Of a stretch of DNA of 64,000 nucleotides, positions 44,895-54,060 are shown piece by piece. Under the pieces are notes generated by a model. That model was not told where the DNA came from. It saw only the letters and a list, made by a program, of their open reading frames with translations, and did no database searches. This DNA is from Pseudomonadota bacterium (GTDB lineage Bacteria > Desulfobacterota > Desulfovibrionia > Desulfovibrionales > Desulfovibrionaceae), in assembly GCA_023460395.1 (NCBI GenBank), contig JAEWQB010000001.1, forward strand, positions 1-64,000, in the 5' to 3' direction. The translations under genes and the position numbers were made by a program. The stretch's first letter is position 1. The number at the start of each line of letters is the position of its first letter.

Positions 44895-44935
44895 TTTACA
44901 ATTGGTGCGGCTATGTATAAATAGGAATTGTTCCT
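44895..44935 (+). promoter_or_regulatory. Promoter and 13-base palindrome upstream of rubrerythrin
   Basis: TTTACA-N15-TATAAA (44895-44921) is a plausible promoter with short spacing. Immediately after it AGGAATTGTTCCT (44923-44935) is a 5-base inverted repeat around TTG, suitably placed for a repressor that blocks transcription. The regulator (peroxide- or iron-type) is not identified. Confidence 0.45.
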
Positions 44936-45008
44936 GATAAGAAAGTTCCCATACACGCTATGGATAATATCCCTTTTCACCTCAAAAAAACAAAAGGAGA
45001 ACAATCCC

Positions 45009-45506
45009 ATGAGTAAGACTCTCGACAACCTGATGGAAGCATTCGCCGGAGAATCTCAGGCCAACCGCAAGTATCTTGCCTATGCCAAGCAGGCGGAAAA
45101 AGAAGGCCATCATCAGGTTGCCAAGCTGTTCCGCGCCGCTGCCGATGCTGAAACCATCCACGCTCACGGTCATCTGCGCAACGCCGGTAAGATTCAGGAT
45201 ACCGTCTCCAACCTGAAGGACGCCATTGCCGGGGAAACTCACGAATTCAAGAGCATGTACCCCAAAATGATCGAAGAGGCTGAAGCTGAAGGCAACAAAG
45301 TAGCCGCCCGCTACTTCTCCTTCGCTAATAAGGCCGAAGAAGTGCATGCCGGACTGTATCAGAAGATGCTGGACGCTATCGACAACCCCAAAGACGTCGA
45401 TTACTATAACTGTTCTGTGTGCGGATACACTCATGAAGGTCACTTCGATGGTGATAAGTGCCCCGTTTGCGGAGCAGCAGCCAAGGCCTTCTACAAAGTA
45501 GACTAG
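45009..45506 (+). CDS. rbr: Rubrerythrin
   Basis: Rubrerythrin reduces hydrogen peroxide in anaerobes through a non-heme di-iron site. The 165-residue product has the ferritin-like four-helix domain with carboxylate and His ligands (AFAGESQANRKYLAYA, AETIHAHGHL, NKAEEVHAGLY), then a C-terminal rubredoxin-type domain with two CxxC pairs (CSVCGYTHEG, DKCPVCGA). The start at 45009 follows AAAGGAGAAC. It is monocistronic, with a putative operator upstream and a terminator downstream. Confidence 0.96.
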   Translation: MSKTLDNLMEAFAGESQANRKYLAYAKQAEKEGHHQVAKLFRAAADAETIHAHGHLRNAGKIQDTVSNLKDAIAGETHEFKSMYPKMIEEAEAEGNKVAARYFSFANKAEEVHAGLYQKMLDAIDNPKDVDYYNCSVCGYTHEGHFDGDKCPVCGAAAKAFYKVD

Positions 45507-45535
45507 CCTCTCATCTTCCCAACAACAGTGTTTAT

Positions 45536-45570
45536 AAAATGGGTCGGACGAACATCCGGCCCATTTTTAT
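45536..45570 (+). terminator. Terminator of rubrerythrin
   Basis: AAAATGGGTCGGA pairs with TCCGGCCCATTTT (one U-G pair) around a 6-base loop and ends in TTTTTA. Confidence 0.9.
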
Positions 45571-45617
45571 TTCTAATGAGGTTGCGCTCTATTCATTGAA
45601 ACAGTATTTCTGGTTTC

Positions 45618-46349
45618 ATGCAGATTCATTTTGCGAGTCCTAACGACCTCCTCGTTGAATTTTTACGTACCGGCCTAGCGGAAACGGGAAAGACATTTTC
45701 CTTGCTCCGCAACCCGGACGATATTACGCGCCTTCCCGCTCCCCACACGGAACAAATCGCGCCCGCGCCCCCTGCCCCTCAGGCGGACAGCCCCTTTACC
45801 CCCACAGCGGAATGTTTTTTTTCTCCCGTCAGCTGTGTCGTGGTGGATACGGAAGGCCCGCTCGCGCAGGAAATGCTCCACACGGCTTCAGCCTGCGGGT
45901 ACCCTCTGGCTGCACTGGTAAAGACCAAACATCATATGCCGGGCGCTCTGGCATTGCCCCCGGAAACGATACGTATCCGCAAACCTTTTTGCCTCGCCGC
46001 CATTGAACAGGCGGCGGTGCTGGCTTCTCGCGTCCGGCGTAATCTGCCGCCTGAGGAATTGCATGTGGGCGATATGCTCCTTATCCCTTCCTCTGGTGCC
46101 ACCTTCCGCGCGGGAATCGCCATTCCCCTTCATCCACGGGAAGCGCTGCTGCTGGAGATGTTTATGCGCTCTCCCGGCGAAATTATTGCCCGCGAGCACA
46201 TTCTGCGCATGCTTTTCGACTATACAGCACGCCCCCGGCCCAATTTGGTGGATGTGTTGGCATGCCGCCTGCGCTCCCGGTTGCATGTCCGGGGCACCAC
46301 ACCGGCTTTGCGCACCATTCGTGGCAAGGGGTATGTGCTTATCCCGTAA
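45618..46349 (+). CDS. OmpR-type winged-helix regulator with degenerate receiver
   Basis: The 243-residue protein ends in a clear OmpR/PhoB DNA-binding domain (LHPREALLLEMFMRSPGEII, VDVLACRLRSRLH, LRTIRGKGYVL). The N-terminal half is shorter and weaker than a normal receiver: an Asp (VVVDTEGP) and a Lys-Pro (IRKPF) are present, but the acidic pair is missing (FASPNDLL) and a Pro-rich stretch (PAPHTEQIAPAPPAPQAD) interrupts the domain. No sensor kinase gene is adjacent. It starts about 50 bases after the rubrerythrin terminator. Confidence 0.8.
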   Translation: MQIHFASPNDLLVEFLRTGLAETGKTFSLLRNPDDITRLPAPHTEQIAPAPPAPQADSPFTPTAECFFSPVSCVVVDTEGPLAQEMLHTASACGYPLAALVKTKHHMPGALALPPETIRIRKPFCLAAIEQAAVLASRVRRNLPPEELHVGDMLLIPSSGATFRAGIAIPLHPREALLLEMFMRSPGEIIAREHILRMLFDYTARPRPNLVDVLACRLRSRLHVRGTTPALRTIRGKGYVLIP

Positions 46350-46362
46350 GTCCGGTTCATCC

Positions 46363-46475
46363 GGCTGGCCCGACTGACCGAATTTTCCCGGCCGACCCGG
46401 CTAGCTGGGCTAACTGGGCTGGCCCGACGGACGGGACGGACGGGACTGGTCCAAGTCCGCCCGGTCGGTCTGGTC
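46363..46475. repeat. Imperfect short-period repeat block
   Basis: Between the regulator gene and ubiD, about 110 bases consist of short near-repeats: GGCTGGCCCGAC at 46363 and 46417, a 9-base unit CTGGGCTRR twice near 46400-46420, and ACGGACGGG twice near 46427-46444. It is not a coding region. Confidence 0.6.
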
Positions 46476-46584
46476 TGCTTGCCTTTCCTTTCAAAATACC
46501 GCACGGTGCGTGCACCCGCGCGTACTGTGGCTGCATACGCCACCCCGCCTCTGTTTGCGTGGGCAACGAACGCAAGAGGATTCC

Positions 46585-48441
46585 ATGCGCTATCAGAACA
46601 CGCAGCAGCTCCTGACCGATCTAGAAAAAAACGGGCAGCTCATCCGCCTTACCCACGAGGTGGACCCATACCTTGAAGTAGCGGAAATTCAGCGCCGCGC
46701 CTACCGTGCCGGTGCTCCCGCCATAGTATTCGAGCGGGTCAAAGGCACTCCCTTTCCCATGGTCTGCAACATCTTCGGTACGCTGGAACGCACCCGCTGG
46801 ATATTCCGCGACACCTTGCGCGCGCTGGAAGGACTTTTCCGGCTAAAAATCAACCCGTTCGACGGATTCCGCCATCCGCTGCGATATACTGGTGTGCCCC
46901 GCGCCCTCTACGCCACCATGCCCAAAACCGTGCGCACAGGACCGATACTGGAACACACCACCACGGTTTCGCAACTGCCGCAGCTCTATTCATGGCCCAT
47001 GGACGGCGGCGGCTATGTCACTCTACCGCAGGTATACACCGAAAGCCCGGATGCGCCGGGTTACCTGCACTCCAACATGGGCATGTACCGGGTGCAGCTC
47101 ACCGGTCCCAAGTATGTCCGCGACCGAGAAGTGGGCCTGCATTACCAAATCCACCGGGGCATCGGCTACCACCACGCGCAAGCCCTGCGCCGGAACGAAC
47201 CGCTCAAGGTGAACGTCTTCGTGGGGGGGCCGCCCGCCATGACCCTTGCCGCCATCATGCCCCTGCCCGAAGGCATAGCGGAAATTCTTTTTGGTGGCGC
47301 GTTAGCCGGATTCCGCATTCCCATGATTGCCCGTCCCAACCAACTGCCCCTTCTCGCGGAAGCCGATTTCTGCATTTGCGGCTCAGTACACCCCGGCGAA
47401 GAAAAGCCCGAAGGCCCCTTTGGCGATCATTTGGGCTACTACAGCCTCGCCCACGACTTCCCGCTTATGCGCGTGGAAGCGGTATACCACAGGACCGGCG
47501 CGGTCTGGCCTTTCACCACGGTGGGCCGTCCCCCGCAGGAAGACACTGTGTTCGGCACGTTTATCCATGAACTCACGGCGGATCTTGTCCCTTCCGTTTT
47601 CAACGGGGTCCATGAAGTGCACGCCGTGGATCAGGCGGGAGTTCACCCCCTGTTGCTGGCTATAGGTAGCGAACGCTATGTGCCTTATGCGCGGGAACGC
47701 CAGCCGCAGGAATTGATCACCTGCGGGCTTTCCCTGTTGGGAACCACGCAGACCTCACTCTCCAAATATCTCATGATTGCCGCCCGCGAAGACGCGCCTG
47801 CGCTGTCCACCCATCACTTTCCAGATTTTTTCCGCCACATGCTGGAGCGCACAGACTTCACGCGCGACCTACACTTTGTCACCCGCACCACCATTGACAC
47901 GCTGGACTACACGGGCATCAGCCTCAACCAAGGCTCCAAGCTCATCTGGGCCGCCTGTGGCCCTCAGAAACGCACACTAGCCACGCAGTTGCCCAGCGGC
48001 CTTTCTTTGCCACCGGAATTTGGCGATATCCGTCTCTTCATGCCCGGTGTGCTGGTGCTGCGCGGTCCGGCCCACAAAGCGGGCCGGGACGAGCACGACC
48101 CCGCCATGCAACAGCTTGCCGCGTATCTTGCCGCGCACATAGACACTGCAAACACACAGCGTGGCACCTTCCCGCTTATCGTCGTGGCAGATGATGCTGA
48201 CTTCTGCGCCAGAAACTGGGATAATTTCCTATGGGTTACCTTCACCCGCTCCGACCCTGCCACAGACCTGTACGGAGCTAATGAGTTCACCCACTGCAAG
48301 CACTGGGGCTGCCGTGGTCCGCTTGTTGTGGATGCGCGTCTCAAGTCGTTCCATGCCCCCGCACTGGAGGAAGACCCCGCAGTTAGCCGCCGAGTGGACG
48401 AATTAGCGGCTCCGGGCGGCCCTTTACACGGCATTTTGTAG
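46585..48441 (+). CDS. ubiD: UbiD-family decarboxylase
   Basis: UbiD enzymes decarboxylate aromatic or unsaturated acids using prenylated FMN. The 618-residue product shows GPKYVRDREVGLHYQIHRG and FVGGPPAMTLAAIMPLPEG, HPGEEKPEGPFGDHLGYYS (with the catalytic Glu-Arg-Glu context) and a C-terminal HCKHWGCRGPLVVDA. The family includes the ubiquinone enzyme and a menaquinone-pathway homologue; in an anaerobe with menaquinone the latter is likely, but this is inference. No ubiX (prenyl transferase) gene is adjacent. The start at 46585 follows AGAGGA. Confidence 0.9.
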   Translation: MRYQNTQQLLTDLEKNGQLIRLTHEVDPYLEVAEIQRRAYRAGAPAIVFERVKGTPFPMVCNIFGTLERTRWIFRDTLRALEGLFRLKINPFDGFRHPLRYTGVPRALYATMPKTVRTGPILEHTTTVSQLPQLYSWPMDGGGYVTLPQVYTESPDAPGYLHSNMGMYRVQLTGPKYVRDREVGLHYQIHRGIGYHHAQALRRNEPLKVNVFVGGPPAMTLAAIMPLPEGIAEILFGGALAGFRIPMIARPNQLPLLAEADFCICGSVHPGEEKPEGPFGDHLGYYSLAHDFPLMRVEAVYHRTGAVWPFTTVGRPPQEDTVFGTFIHELTADLVPSVFNGVHEVHAVDQAGVHPLLLAIGSERYVPYARERQPQELITCGLSLLGTTQTSLSKYLMIAAREDAPALSTHHFPDFFRHMLERTDFTRDLHFVTRTTIDTLDYTGISLNQGSKLIWAACGPQKRTLATQLPSGLSLPPEFGDIRLFMPGVLVLRGPAHKAGRDEHDPAMQQLAAYLAAHIDTANTQRGTFPLIVVADDADFCARNWDNFLWVTFTRSDPATDLYGANEFTHCKHWGCRGPLVVDARLKSFHAPALEEDPAVSRRVDELAAPGGPLHGIL

Positions 48442-48460
48442 ACACGCCTATCTAACGGAA

Positions 48461-48482
48461 CCAAAAATAATGGTATTTTTGG
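48461..48482. promoter_or_regulatory. Perfect inverted repeat, possible operator or end of ubiD
   Basis: CCAAAAATA-ATGG-TATTTTTGG has 9-base perfect arms around four bases, 19 bases after ubiD and about 130 bases before the 140-aa gene. The stem is mostly A-T, so it fits an operator better than a terminator. Confidence 0.45.
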
Positions 48483-48614
48483 CTATTAGCTCTAGATAGT
48501 TTCTTGAGTATTTGCTGGTTTGGAGGTATCCTTGAAAGGAAATGCCATGATCGCCGATGGATCATGAAGGAAAATTTCCCTGCAATTTCCTGCTCAAACG
48601 CGTGGGGGACCATA

Positions 48615-49037
48615 ATGCCGCAAGTTGCCGCACGGATCACGAACGATCAGGAAAAATGGCTCAAGGACTATTTCCGCACCAAAAGCGCCGGAGCAGAGTT
48701 CATTCTGCCGTGGGCCGTGGATACCTTTTTCCGCGCGATCATGCAGATCAAGAGTCAGTTTTCCGCACCGGAACTGAAAACCATTGTTGAAGCGCATAAG
48801 GACATGAAGTTACTGCCGGAAAACACCCGGCTGGACTACTTGCTCTTGCGCACACGCGACGCGTGCGACGTGACCAACCTGCACGTGCGCCATGGCGCGA
48901 GCAAAACAAGTTTGGAAGCGAAGCTCAAACGTCTGGACGATACCCAAGCCACGGCCCTGATGGTCTGGGCAGCCGCATTTTGGGTAAGCAAAAATTGCTC
49001 GGCAGAAAGTTTGGACGAATATATCAAGCAATATTAG
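48615..49037 (+). CDS. Conserved-type hypothetical protein (140 aa)
   Basis: I do not recognise this family. The protein starts MPQVAARITNDQEKWLKDYF, resembling N-termini of small DNA-binding proteins, and continues with helical segments (WAVDTFFRAIMQIKSQF; LEAKLKRLDDTQATALMVW). No signal peptide or membrane segment is seen. ATG 48615 follows GGGGGACC; ATG 48564 upstream would add 17 residues. It is convergent with copA. Confidence 0.6.
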   Translation: MPQVAARITNDQEKWLKDYFRTKSAGAEFILPWAVDTFFRAIMQIKSQFSAPELKTIVEAHKDMKLLPENTRLDYLLLRTRDACDVTNLHVRHGASKTSLEAKLKRLDDTQATALMVWAAAFWVSKNCSAESLDEYIKQY

Positions 49038-49259
49038 GTTCGTCGCACACCTTCTTCCCGTCTCCCCTTTGTGTCTGCAGAATACTCCTGCGGCCTTAGC
49101 ACAGTAAGTTCTTTCCCGCCGTCCATTGGCGCAATGGTATGCGCCCCCCACATCTGACGCAAAACCCCGCGCGTTCACAGCCTTTGCGGGAAAAACCGCT
49201 TCGTATCCCACCATGCGCAGAAGAACCTGCTCTGGCGGATAACATTCTTCCTTTCTTAC

Positions 49260-49284
49260 AAAAAAAGGCCCCATGACTGGGGCC
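49260..49284 (-). terminator. Terminator of copA
   Basis: GGCCCC and GGGGCC flank a 6-base loop, and on the minus strand TTTTTTT follows. It lies 30 bases after the copA stop. Confidence 0.85.
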
Positions 49285-49313
49285 GGAATCATCCTATCGT
49301 GAAGCATTTCTCT

Positions 49314-51884
49314 CTAGGGTGTGAAAAAACGCAGCCGCAGCGCGTTGGAGACGACAGACACAGAGCTTAGGGCCATGGCGCCCCCCGCGATCATGGGAGA
49401 CAGCGTAGGACCGTCAAACAAGGCATATAACAGCCCCATGGCTACCGGAATGCCCAGTACGTTGTACCCAAAAGCCCAAAATAAATTCTGCCGAATGTTC
49501 GCCACCGTGGCCCTGCTCAGAGCCAGTGCCGTAAGCACGCCGTCCAGCGCTCCCTTCATCAGAACAATGTCTCCGGCCTCCACGGCAACGTCAATGCCCG
49601 TACCCATGGCAATGCCCACGTCCGCGCGGGCCAATGCGGGAGCATCATTAATGCCGTCCCCCACCATACCCACCACGGCCCCTTCCTGCTGTAGCGAGGC
49701 CACAGTGGCGGCTTTTTGATCGGGAAGTACGCCAGCAATGACGTTGCTGATACCCGCTTCAGCCGCTACCGCCTTGGCAGTGCGCTCATTATCGCCGGTC
49801 AGCATCACCACGGAAACCCCCATGGCCTCCAGTTTGCGCACCACAGCGGGAGCCTCTTCCTTCAGCTTATCCGCTACAGAAAGCACTGCCACGGGCACAT
49901 CGTCCACCGCCATGAGCAACGGAGTGCGCCCCAATTCGGCCTGCGCATCCATTTTCTCGCGGATAACCGGAACAAGTCTGTCGTTCGTAATGAACCCCGC
50001 ATTGCCAATGCGAACCATGCGTTCGTCTACCTTACCCTGAACTCCCTTGCCCGCCACCGCCTCAAAATCCGTAACGGGCAGCAGGGAAACGCCGCGCTCT
50101 CCGGCACCGCGCACCACGGCGGCGGCAAGAGGATGCTCCGACACCGATTCCAGCGAGGCAGCCAAGGACAATACGCGTGACTCAGGAATGTCTGAGCCGT
50201 CCAGTAACGTCAGGTCCACAAGCGCCGGTTTACCATGCGTCAGGGTGCCCGTTTTATCAAACACCAGTGCGTTCACGCTACCCGCAGCTTCCAATGCCGC
50301 ACCATTTTTAATAAGAACACCCAGTTGCGCACCCCGCCCCGTGCCCACCATGATCGAGGTGGGAGTGGCAAGTCCCATGGCGCAAGGGCAAGCAATAACC
50401 ATAACGGCAATGAATATGCGCAGCGCGAAGGTAAACTCCGCTCCCGCGATCAACCACGCCAGCCCAGAAAGCAGGGCCAGCCCCATCACAATAGGAACAA
50501 AATACAAACTTACCCTGTCCGCAAGGTTAGCTATAGGGGCTTTTGAGCCTTGCGCATCCTGCACGAGCCGGATAATGCGCGCCAGCACGGTATCCCCGCC
50601 AACCCGGTCCACCTGCATGGTCAACGCACCGTGCATATTCATGGTGCCACCAGCCACGGTGTCTCCCGCATCCTTAGTCACGGGCAGCGACTCGCCGGTC
50701 AGCATGGATTCGTCCACACTGGACCGCCCTTCCTTCACCGTACCGTCCACGGGAATGCGCTCTCCCGGCTTCACCAGCAGCATATCGCCGCGATGAACCT
50801 GCGAGACGGGGATGACTTCCTGCGTGCCGTCGCGCAGCAATATCGCCGTATCCGGCGTGAGTTCCATTAGCCCACGTATGGCGTCGGAGGTATGTGCCCG
50901 TGAACGGACCTCAAAATATTTTCCCAACGAAACCAAAGCGATAAGCACCGCAGCGGATTCATAGTAGAGATCCATGGCACGCGCCATACTGGTTGCCGCG
51001 TGTGCGCCTTCCAGTGCGATTTCCACAGTGTTCCACAGGCTGTATACAAAGGCCGCGCCTGTTCCCACGGCAATGAGGGAATCCATGTTGGGTGCAAATT
51101 GGAACAGGTTGCGAAACCCGATCCGGTAAAAATCGCGCCCGGACCACATAACCGGCAAAACCAGCGCCAGTTGCACTAAGGCGAACGTGAGCGGATTGTG
51201 GTGAGGAGATATGGCGTCCGGCAAGGGCATGCCAAGCATCTCGCCCATGGTTAGAATAAGTAAGGGTAAGGCGAAGCCGAAAGCGGGGATAAGACGCGTC
51301 CGCATGGCTGACAGACGGTTGCGGATTTCCTGTTGCTGAAGTTCCCACAGGTCGCCCGATCCCGCCCCGTCGTCCACCACAAACTCAGCCTGATACCCTA
51401 AGCCGATAATGCGCTCCACAATGGAGTCTGCCAGTGCGCGGTGTGGCACACCGGGTTGCGCGGTGACAGTGGCGGAATCCGTGGCAAGACTGACCTCCAC
51501 ATCGGCTACTCCGTCCATCTTGGAAACCACGCGCTGTATACGTCCAGAACACGCGGTACACGTCATGCCGCCTATGGCAAACCGCAGGGCACCCCCGTCC
51601 TCTCCAGAGGGCATGAGTGCCTCAAATCCTATAGCGTGAATTTTATCCGCAATGGACTCCAGCGAAACAGCCTGCGGCATGAAGCGCACGTCCAACACCT
51701 CGGAGGCCAAATTCACCGAAGCGGATTCCACGCCTTCCATTTTGCCGACCACTTTCTCAATACGCCCCGCGCAGACCGCGCATGTCATGCCACGCACAGG
51801 CATGCGCACATTACGCAAATCTTTTGTGGAATCAGGGTTATCTGGCCTGTTCGGGGGGACCGGAGTTTCCGACGTATTGTTCAT
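49314..51884 (-). CDS. copA: Copper-exporting P-type ATPase
   Basis: CopA pumps Cu(I) out of the cytoplasm. The 856-residue product has two N-terminal HMA domains with intact metal loops ([15 protein letters not shown] and [15 protein letters not shown]), the membrane CPC motif ([13 protein letters not shown]), the phosphorylation site [15 protein letters not shown] and the hinge [18 protein letters not shown]. The start at 51884 follows AGAGGATATC. It is divergent from copZ with a palindrome in its leader. No sensor gene is next to it. Confidence 0.95.
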   Translation of the reverse strand: MNNTSETPVPPNRPDNPDSTKDLRNVRMPVRGMTCAVCAGRIEKVVGKMEGVESASVNLASEVLDVRFMPQAVSLESIADKIHAIGFEALMPSGEDGGALRFAIGGMTCTACSGRIQRVVSKMDGVADVEVSLATDSATVTAQPGVPHRALADSIVERIIGLGYQAEFVVDDGAGSGDLWELQQQEIRNRLSAMRTRLIPAFGFALPLLILTMGEMLGMPLPDAISPHHNPLTFALVQLALVLPVMWSGRDFYRIGFRNLFQFAPNMDSLIAVGTGAAFVYSLWNTVEIALEGAHAATSMARAMDLYYESAAVLIALVSLGKYFEVRSRAHTSDAIRGLMELTPDTAILLRDGTQEVIPVSQVHRGDMLLVKPGERIPVDGTVKEGRSSVDESMLTGESLPVTKDAGDTVAGGTMNMHGALTMQVDRVGGDTVLARIIRLVQDAQGSKAPIANLADRVSLYFVPIVMGLALLSGLAWLIAGAEFTFALRIFIAVMVIACPCAMGLATPTSIMVGTGRGAQLGVLIKNGAALEAAGSVNALVFDKTGTLTHGKPALVDLTLLDGSDIPESRVLSLAASLESVSEHPLAAAVVRGAGERGVSLLPVTDFEAVAGKGVQGKVDERMVRIGNAGFITNDRLVPVIREKMDAQAELGRTPLLMAVDDVPVAVLSVADKLKEEAPAVVRKLEAMGVSVVMLTGDNERTAKAVAAEAGISNVIAGVLPDQKAATVASLQQEGAVVGMVGDGINDAPALARADVGIAMGTGIDVAVEAGDIVLMKGALDGVLTALALSRATVANIRQNLFWAFGYNVLGIPVAMGLLYALFDGPTLSPMIAGGAMALSSVSVVSNALRLRFFTP

Positions 51885-51896
51885 GATATCCTCTTT

Positions 51897-51910
51897 TATC
51901 ACGGGTGATA
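51897..51910. promoter_or_regulatory. Palindrome in copA leader, possible operator
   Basis: TATCAC-GG-GTGATA is a perfect 6-base inverted repeat lying between the likely -10 region of copA (TATACT on the minus strand near 51930) and its start codon. It is placed for a repressor or metal-responsive regulator. The regulator is not identified. Confidence 0.45.
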
Positions 51911-51961
51911 CCGCAACAAAGGCAGTATATTTTAAGGAAACACGAAAAACCGCTTTCCCAC

Positions 51962-51990
51962 TTGCATTACGGAAGGAGCATACATACAAT
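51962..51990 (+). promoter_or_regulatory. Promoter of copZ
   Basis: TTGCAT-N17-TACAAT fits a sigma-70 promoter, about 50 bases before the copZ start. Confidence 0.55.
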
Positions 51991-52038
51991 AACGCCAATT
52001 AGCCAGAAGACAACACAAAACCTCTGTGGAGAAACAGT

Positions 52039-52239
52039 ATGCCCAGCATCAAAGTACAAGGCATGACCTGCAACCACTGCAAAGCCTCCGTAACGGACGC
52101 CGTGTCCAAGGTTCCCGGCGTGGCCTCTGTGAATGTGGATTTGCTGAAAGGCGAAGCCGCATGGACGGAAAACGCTCCCGTGGACCGGAGCAAGGTGCGC
52201 GAAGCCATCGTCAACATCGGCTTCGACGTACAGGAATAA
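52039..52239 (+). CDS. copZ: Copper chaperone CopZ
   Basis: The 66-residue HMA protein has the intact metal loop GMTCNHCKASV, then ASVNVDLLKGEAAW and VREAIVNIGFDVQE. It would deliver Cu(I) to CopA, whose gene is divergent across a 154-base region that carries a promoter and a palindrome. Confidence 0.93.
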   Translation: MPSIKVQGMTCNHCKASVTDAVSKVPGVASVNVDLLKGEAAWTENAPVDRSKVREAIVNIGFDVQE

Positions 52240-52293
52240 CCGCCAGCCTCACCGCAACCGCGGGGAGCTAGCTGGCAAAGAAAATACCAAACA

Positions 52294-52332
52294 CGATACA
52301 GGGCACCGAAATCGCATCGATGCCCTGTATCG
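52294..52332. terminator. Bidirectional terminator between copZ and fliD
   Basis: A perfect 12-base stem (CGATACAGGGCA / TGCCCTGTATCG) encloses a 15-base loop. T-rich sequence follows on the minus strand. Confidence 0.75.
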
Positions 52333-52353
52333 CGTATTGCCGTTCACTGCCTC

Positions 52354-54048
52354 TTACTCCAAGTCGGCTATGAGCGATTCCAGTGAGGTACTGATGTTCT
52401 CATATTCGCCCAGCGTGGCTTCCAGCCGGGCGTACTGCTCCACCAAGCGCTGTTGCAACCGGGCGATGCGATCTTCTTCATCGGCTATGTCCTGCTTATT
52501 ATTATCTATAATCTGCTGGTAGTTATCACTGATAATGACAAGGATGCCCGACTCCAAATCTGTAATTTCGCCTAATTCTTCAATGGTTTCGTTTATCTTA
52601 CCTTGCCGGATGGCTACATCGCCGCCGTGCGTGCCGTCTTCCCGGTTACTCGCGGTAAGCACCAGCCCCTGTTCGGCATTGCCGCTCAGACCGGTGATCG
52701 TCCACGTATCCGGGTCCACTTTCGCCGCATTGCCATTTATGGTGGCTCCCACCAGCACACCGCCGGACACTTCATACGAAACATCATACATCCCGGCAGA
52801 GGTTATGCCCTCAACGGACGAGGAATACGCAAGATCGCCTGTGTAGCTAGTGCCGCTGGATTCCGCGGAAAAAAGCCGGGCCACGGCATCCGAGTCTGTA
52901 TCCAGCGCCTCCTGCAACTCATCATAGTCGATGACTAGCAACCCGAAATTGCCGGAACTTTCATCCGTTTCCGTAGCAATCCCCAGAGCGGCGAGGCTGC
53001 TGTAAGTATCTCCTTCCTCCGCCGATGCATCATAGCGCTTGAAGCCCACCCCCACGCTGGAAATAATATTCTTCAAATTTTGCTGGATGATATCCACGCC
53101 GTAGTTGCCGCGCACGTTATAAAAGACGGTAGTCTCATCGTCGTATTCCTCTTCATCCGTGCTTTCCAACGCATCAATTGCCATGCGGATTTCGTTGGTT
53201 AACGAAACGAATTCCTCAATGTTGGCGATGATGGCTTCCTCATCCGTCACCACGGAAAGCTTGGCGCCGCTACTCCCCGTCACATCATTCAAGGTAAGCG
53301 TGAGTCCTTCCACCACATCACTGATAACGTTTGTATCCCGCTCTATCCACTCGTCCGCACCGGGGGGATAGCCGTCCACTTTCAGTTTCGCATTTTGCGC
53401 GGTCTGAGTTTGCACAAAGTCGTCCGCGCCCATTCCGGTTATGCCGGTTGCCCCCGTGATTTCGAGCGTATTATCCGCGCCCAAGTCCATACCGCGCAGT
53501 TGCAGATGGTATGAAGAGCCGTCGTTTACCAAACTGGCCCGCACGCCGTCGTTTAATCCCGCATTCGCATTCACAAGATTCACAAAGGTCTGGAGTGTGG
53601 TTCCCGCCGGAATATCAAGCGTATAGTCCTCTCCCGCATAGGAAAGAGTAAAGCTGCCGCCGGACGCGGAAAGCACGTCACTGGTGGAGGACCAGCCATA
53701 GCTACCGGACCAAATATCATTTTGGGCCAATTGGTCCACCACCACGCTGTGACTGCCCACCAGCGCGGCGGCGTCCGCCGTCACTCCCACAGCGCTACTT
53801 GTGGAAGAAGCGGATTTAACCAAAAACTTGTCCACACTGTCCATGGACGCCAAGGCTTCCTTGTAAGAAACCAGCAGCGTGTTCAGTTCTTGTATTTGTT
53901 CCTGTTTAGACGTCCATTGCTCGCCCCACGCTTCCATGCGGTTAAGACGATAACTTTCCATGCTCACAGTGGCTTCGATGATGGAATCGAAGTCCGTGCC
54001 ACTGCCAAGGCCGGTAAATGTGATGGAGCCAGACCAGTATTCGGACAT
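52354..54048 (-). CDS. fliD: Flagellar cap protein FliD
   Basis: FliD (HAP2) caps the filament tip and helps flagellin insertion. The 564-residue product starts SGSITFTGLGSGTDFDSIIE, the family's N-terminal helix and ordered region, and ends in a coiled coil (LQQRLVEQYARLEATLGEYE). It is last of the hook and cap cluster, 12 bases after flgL. The middle region is variable and beta-rich, as in other FliD proteins. Confidence 0.94.
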   Translation of the reverse strand: MSEYWSGSITFTGLGSGTDFDSIIEATVSMESYRLNRMEAWGEQWTSKQEQIQELNTLLVSYKEALASMDSVDKFLVKSASSTSSAVGVTADAAALVGSHSVVVDQLAQNDIWSGSYGWSSTSDVLSASGGSFTLSYAGEDYTLDIPAGTTLQTFVNLVNANAGLNDGVRASLVNDGSSYHLQLRGMDLGADNTLEITGATGITGMGADDFVQTQTAQNAKLKVDGYPPGADEWIERDTNVISDVVEGLTLTLNDVTGSSGAKLSVVTDEEAIIANIEEFVSLTNEIRMAIDALESTDEEEYDDETTVFYNVRGNYGVDIIQQNLKNIISSVGVGFKRYDASAEEGDTYSSLAALGIATETDESSGNFGLLVIDYDELQEALDTDSDAVARLFSAESSGTSYTGDLAYSSSVEGITSAGMYDVSYEVSGGVLVGATINGNAAKVDPDTWTITGLSGNAEQGLVLTASNREDGTHGGDVAIRQGKINETIEELGEITDLESGILVIISDNYQQIIDNNKQDIADEEDRIARLQQRLVEQYARLEATLGEYENISTSLESLIADLE

Positions 54049-54060
54049 GGCATCGTCCCC

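Noticed and set aside
49121..49165. tRNA-like stretch (TTGGCGCAATGGTATGCGC) between the 140-aa gene and copA
   Set aside because: Only a D-arm-like part is present; no acceptor stem, anticodon stem or T-loop could be completed.
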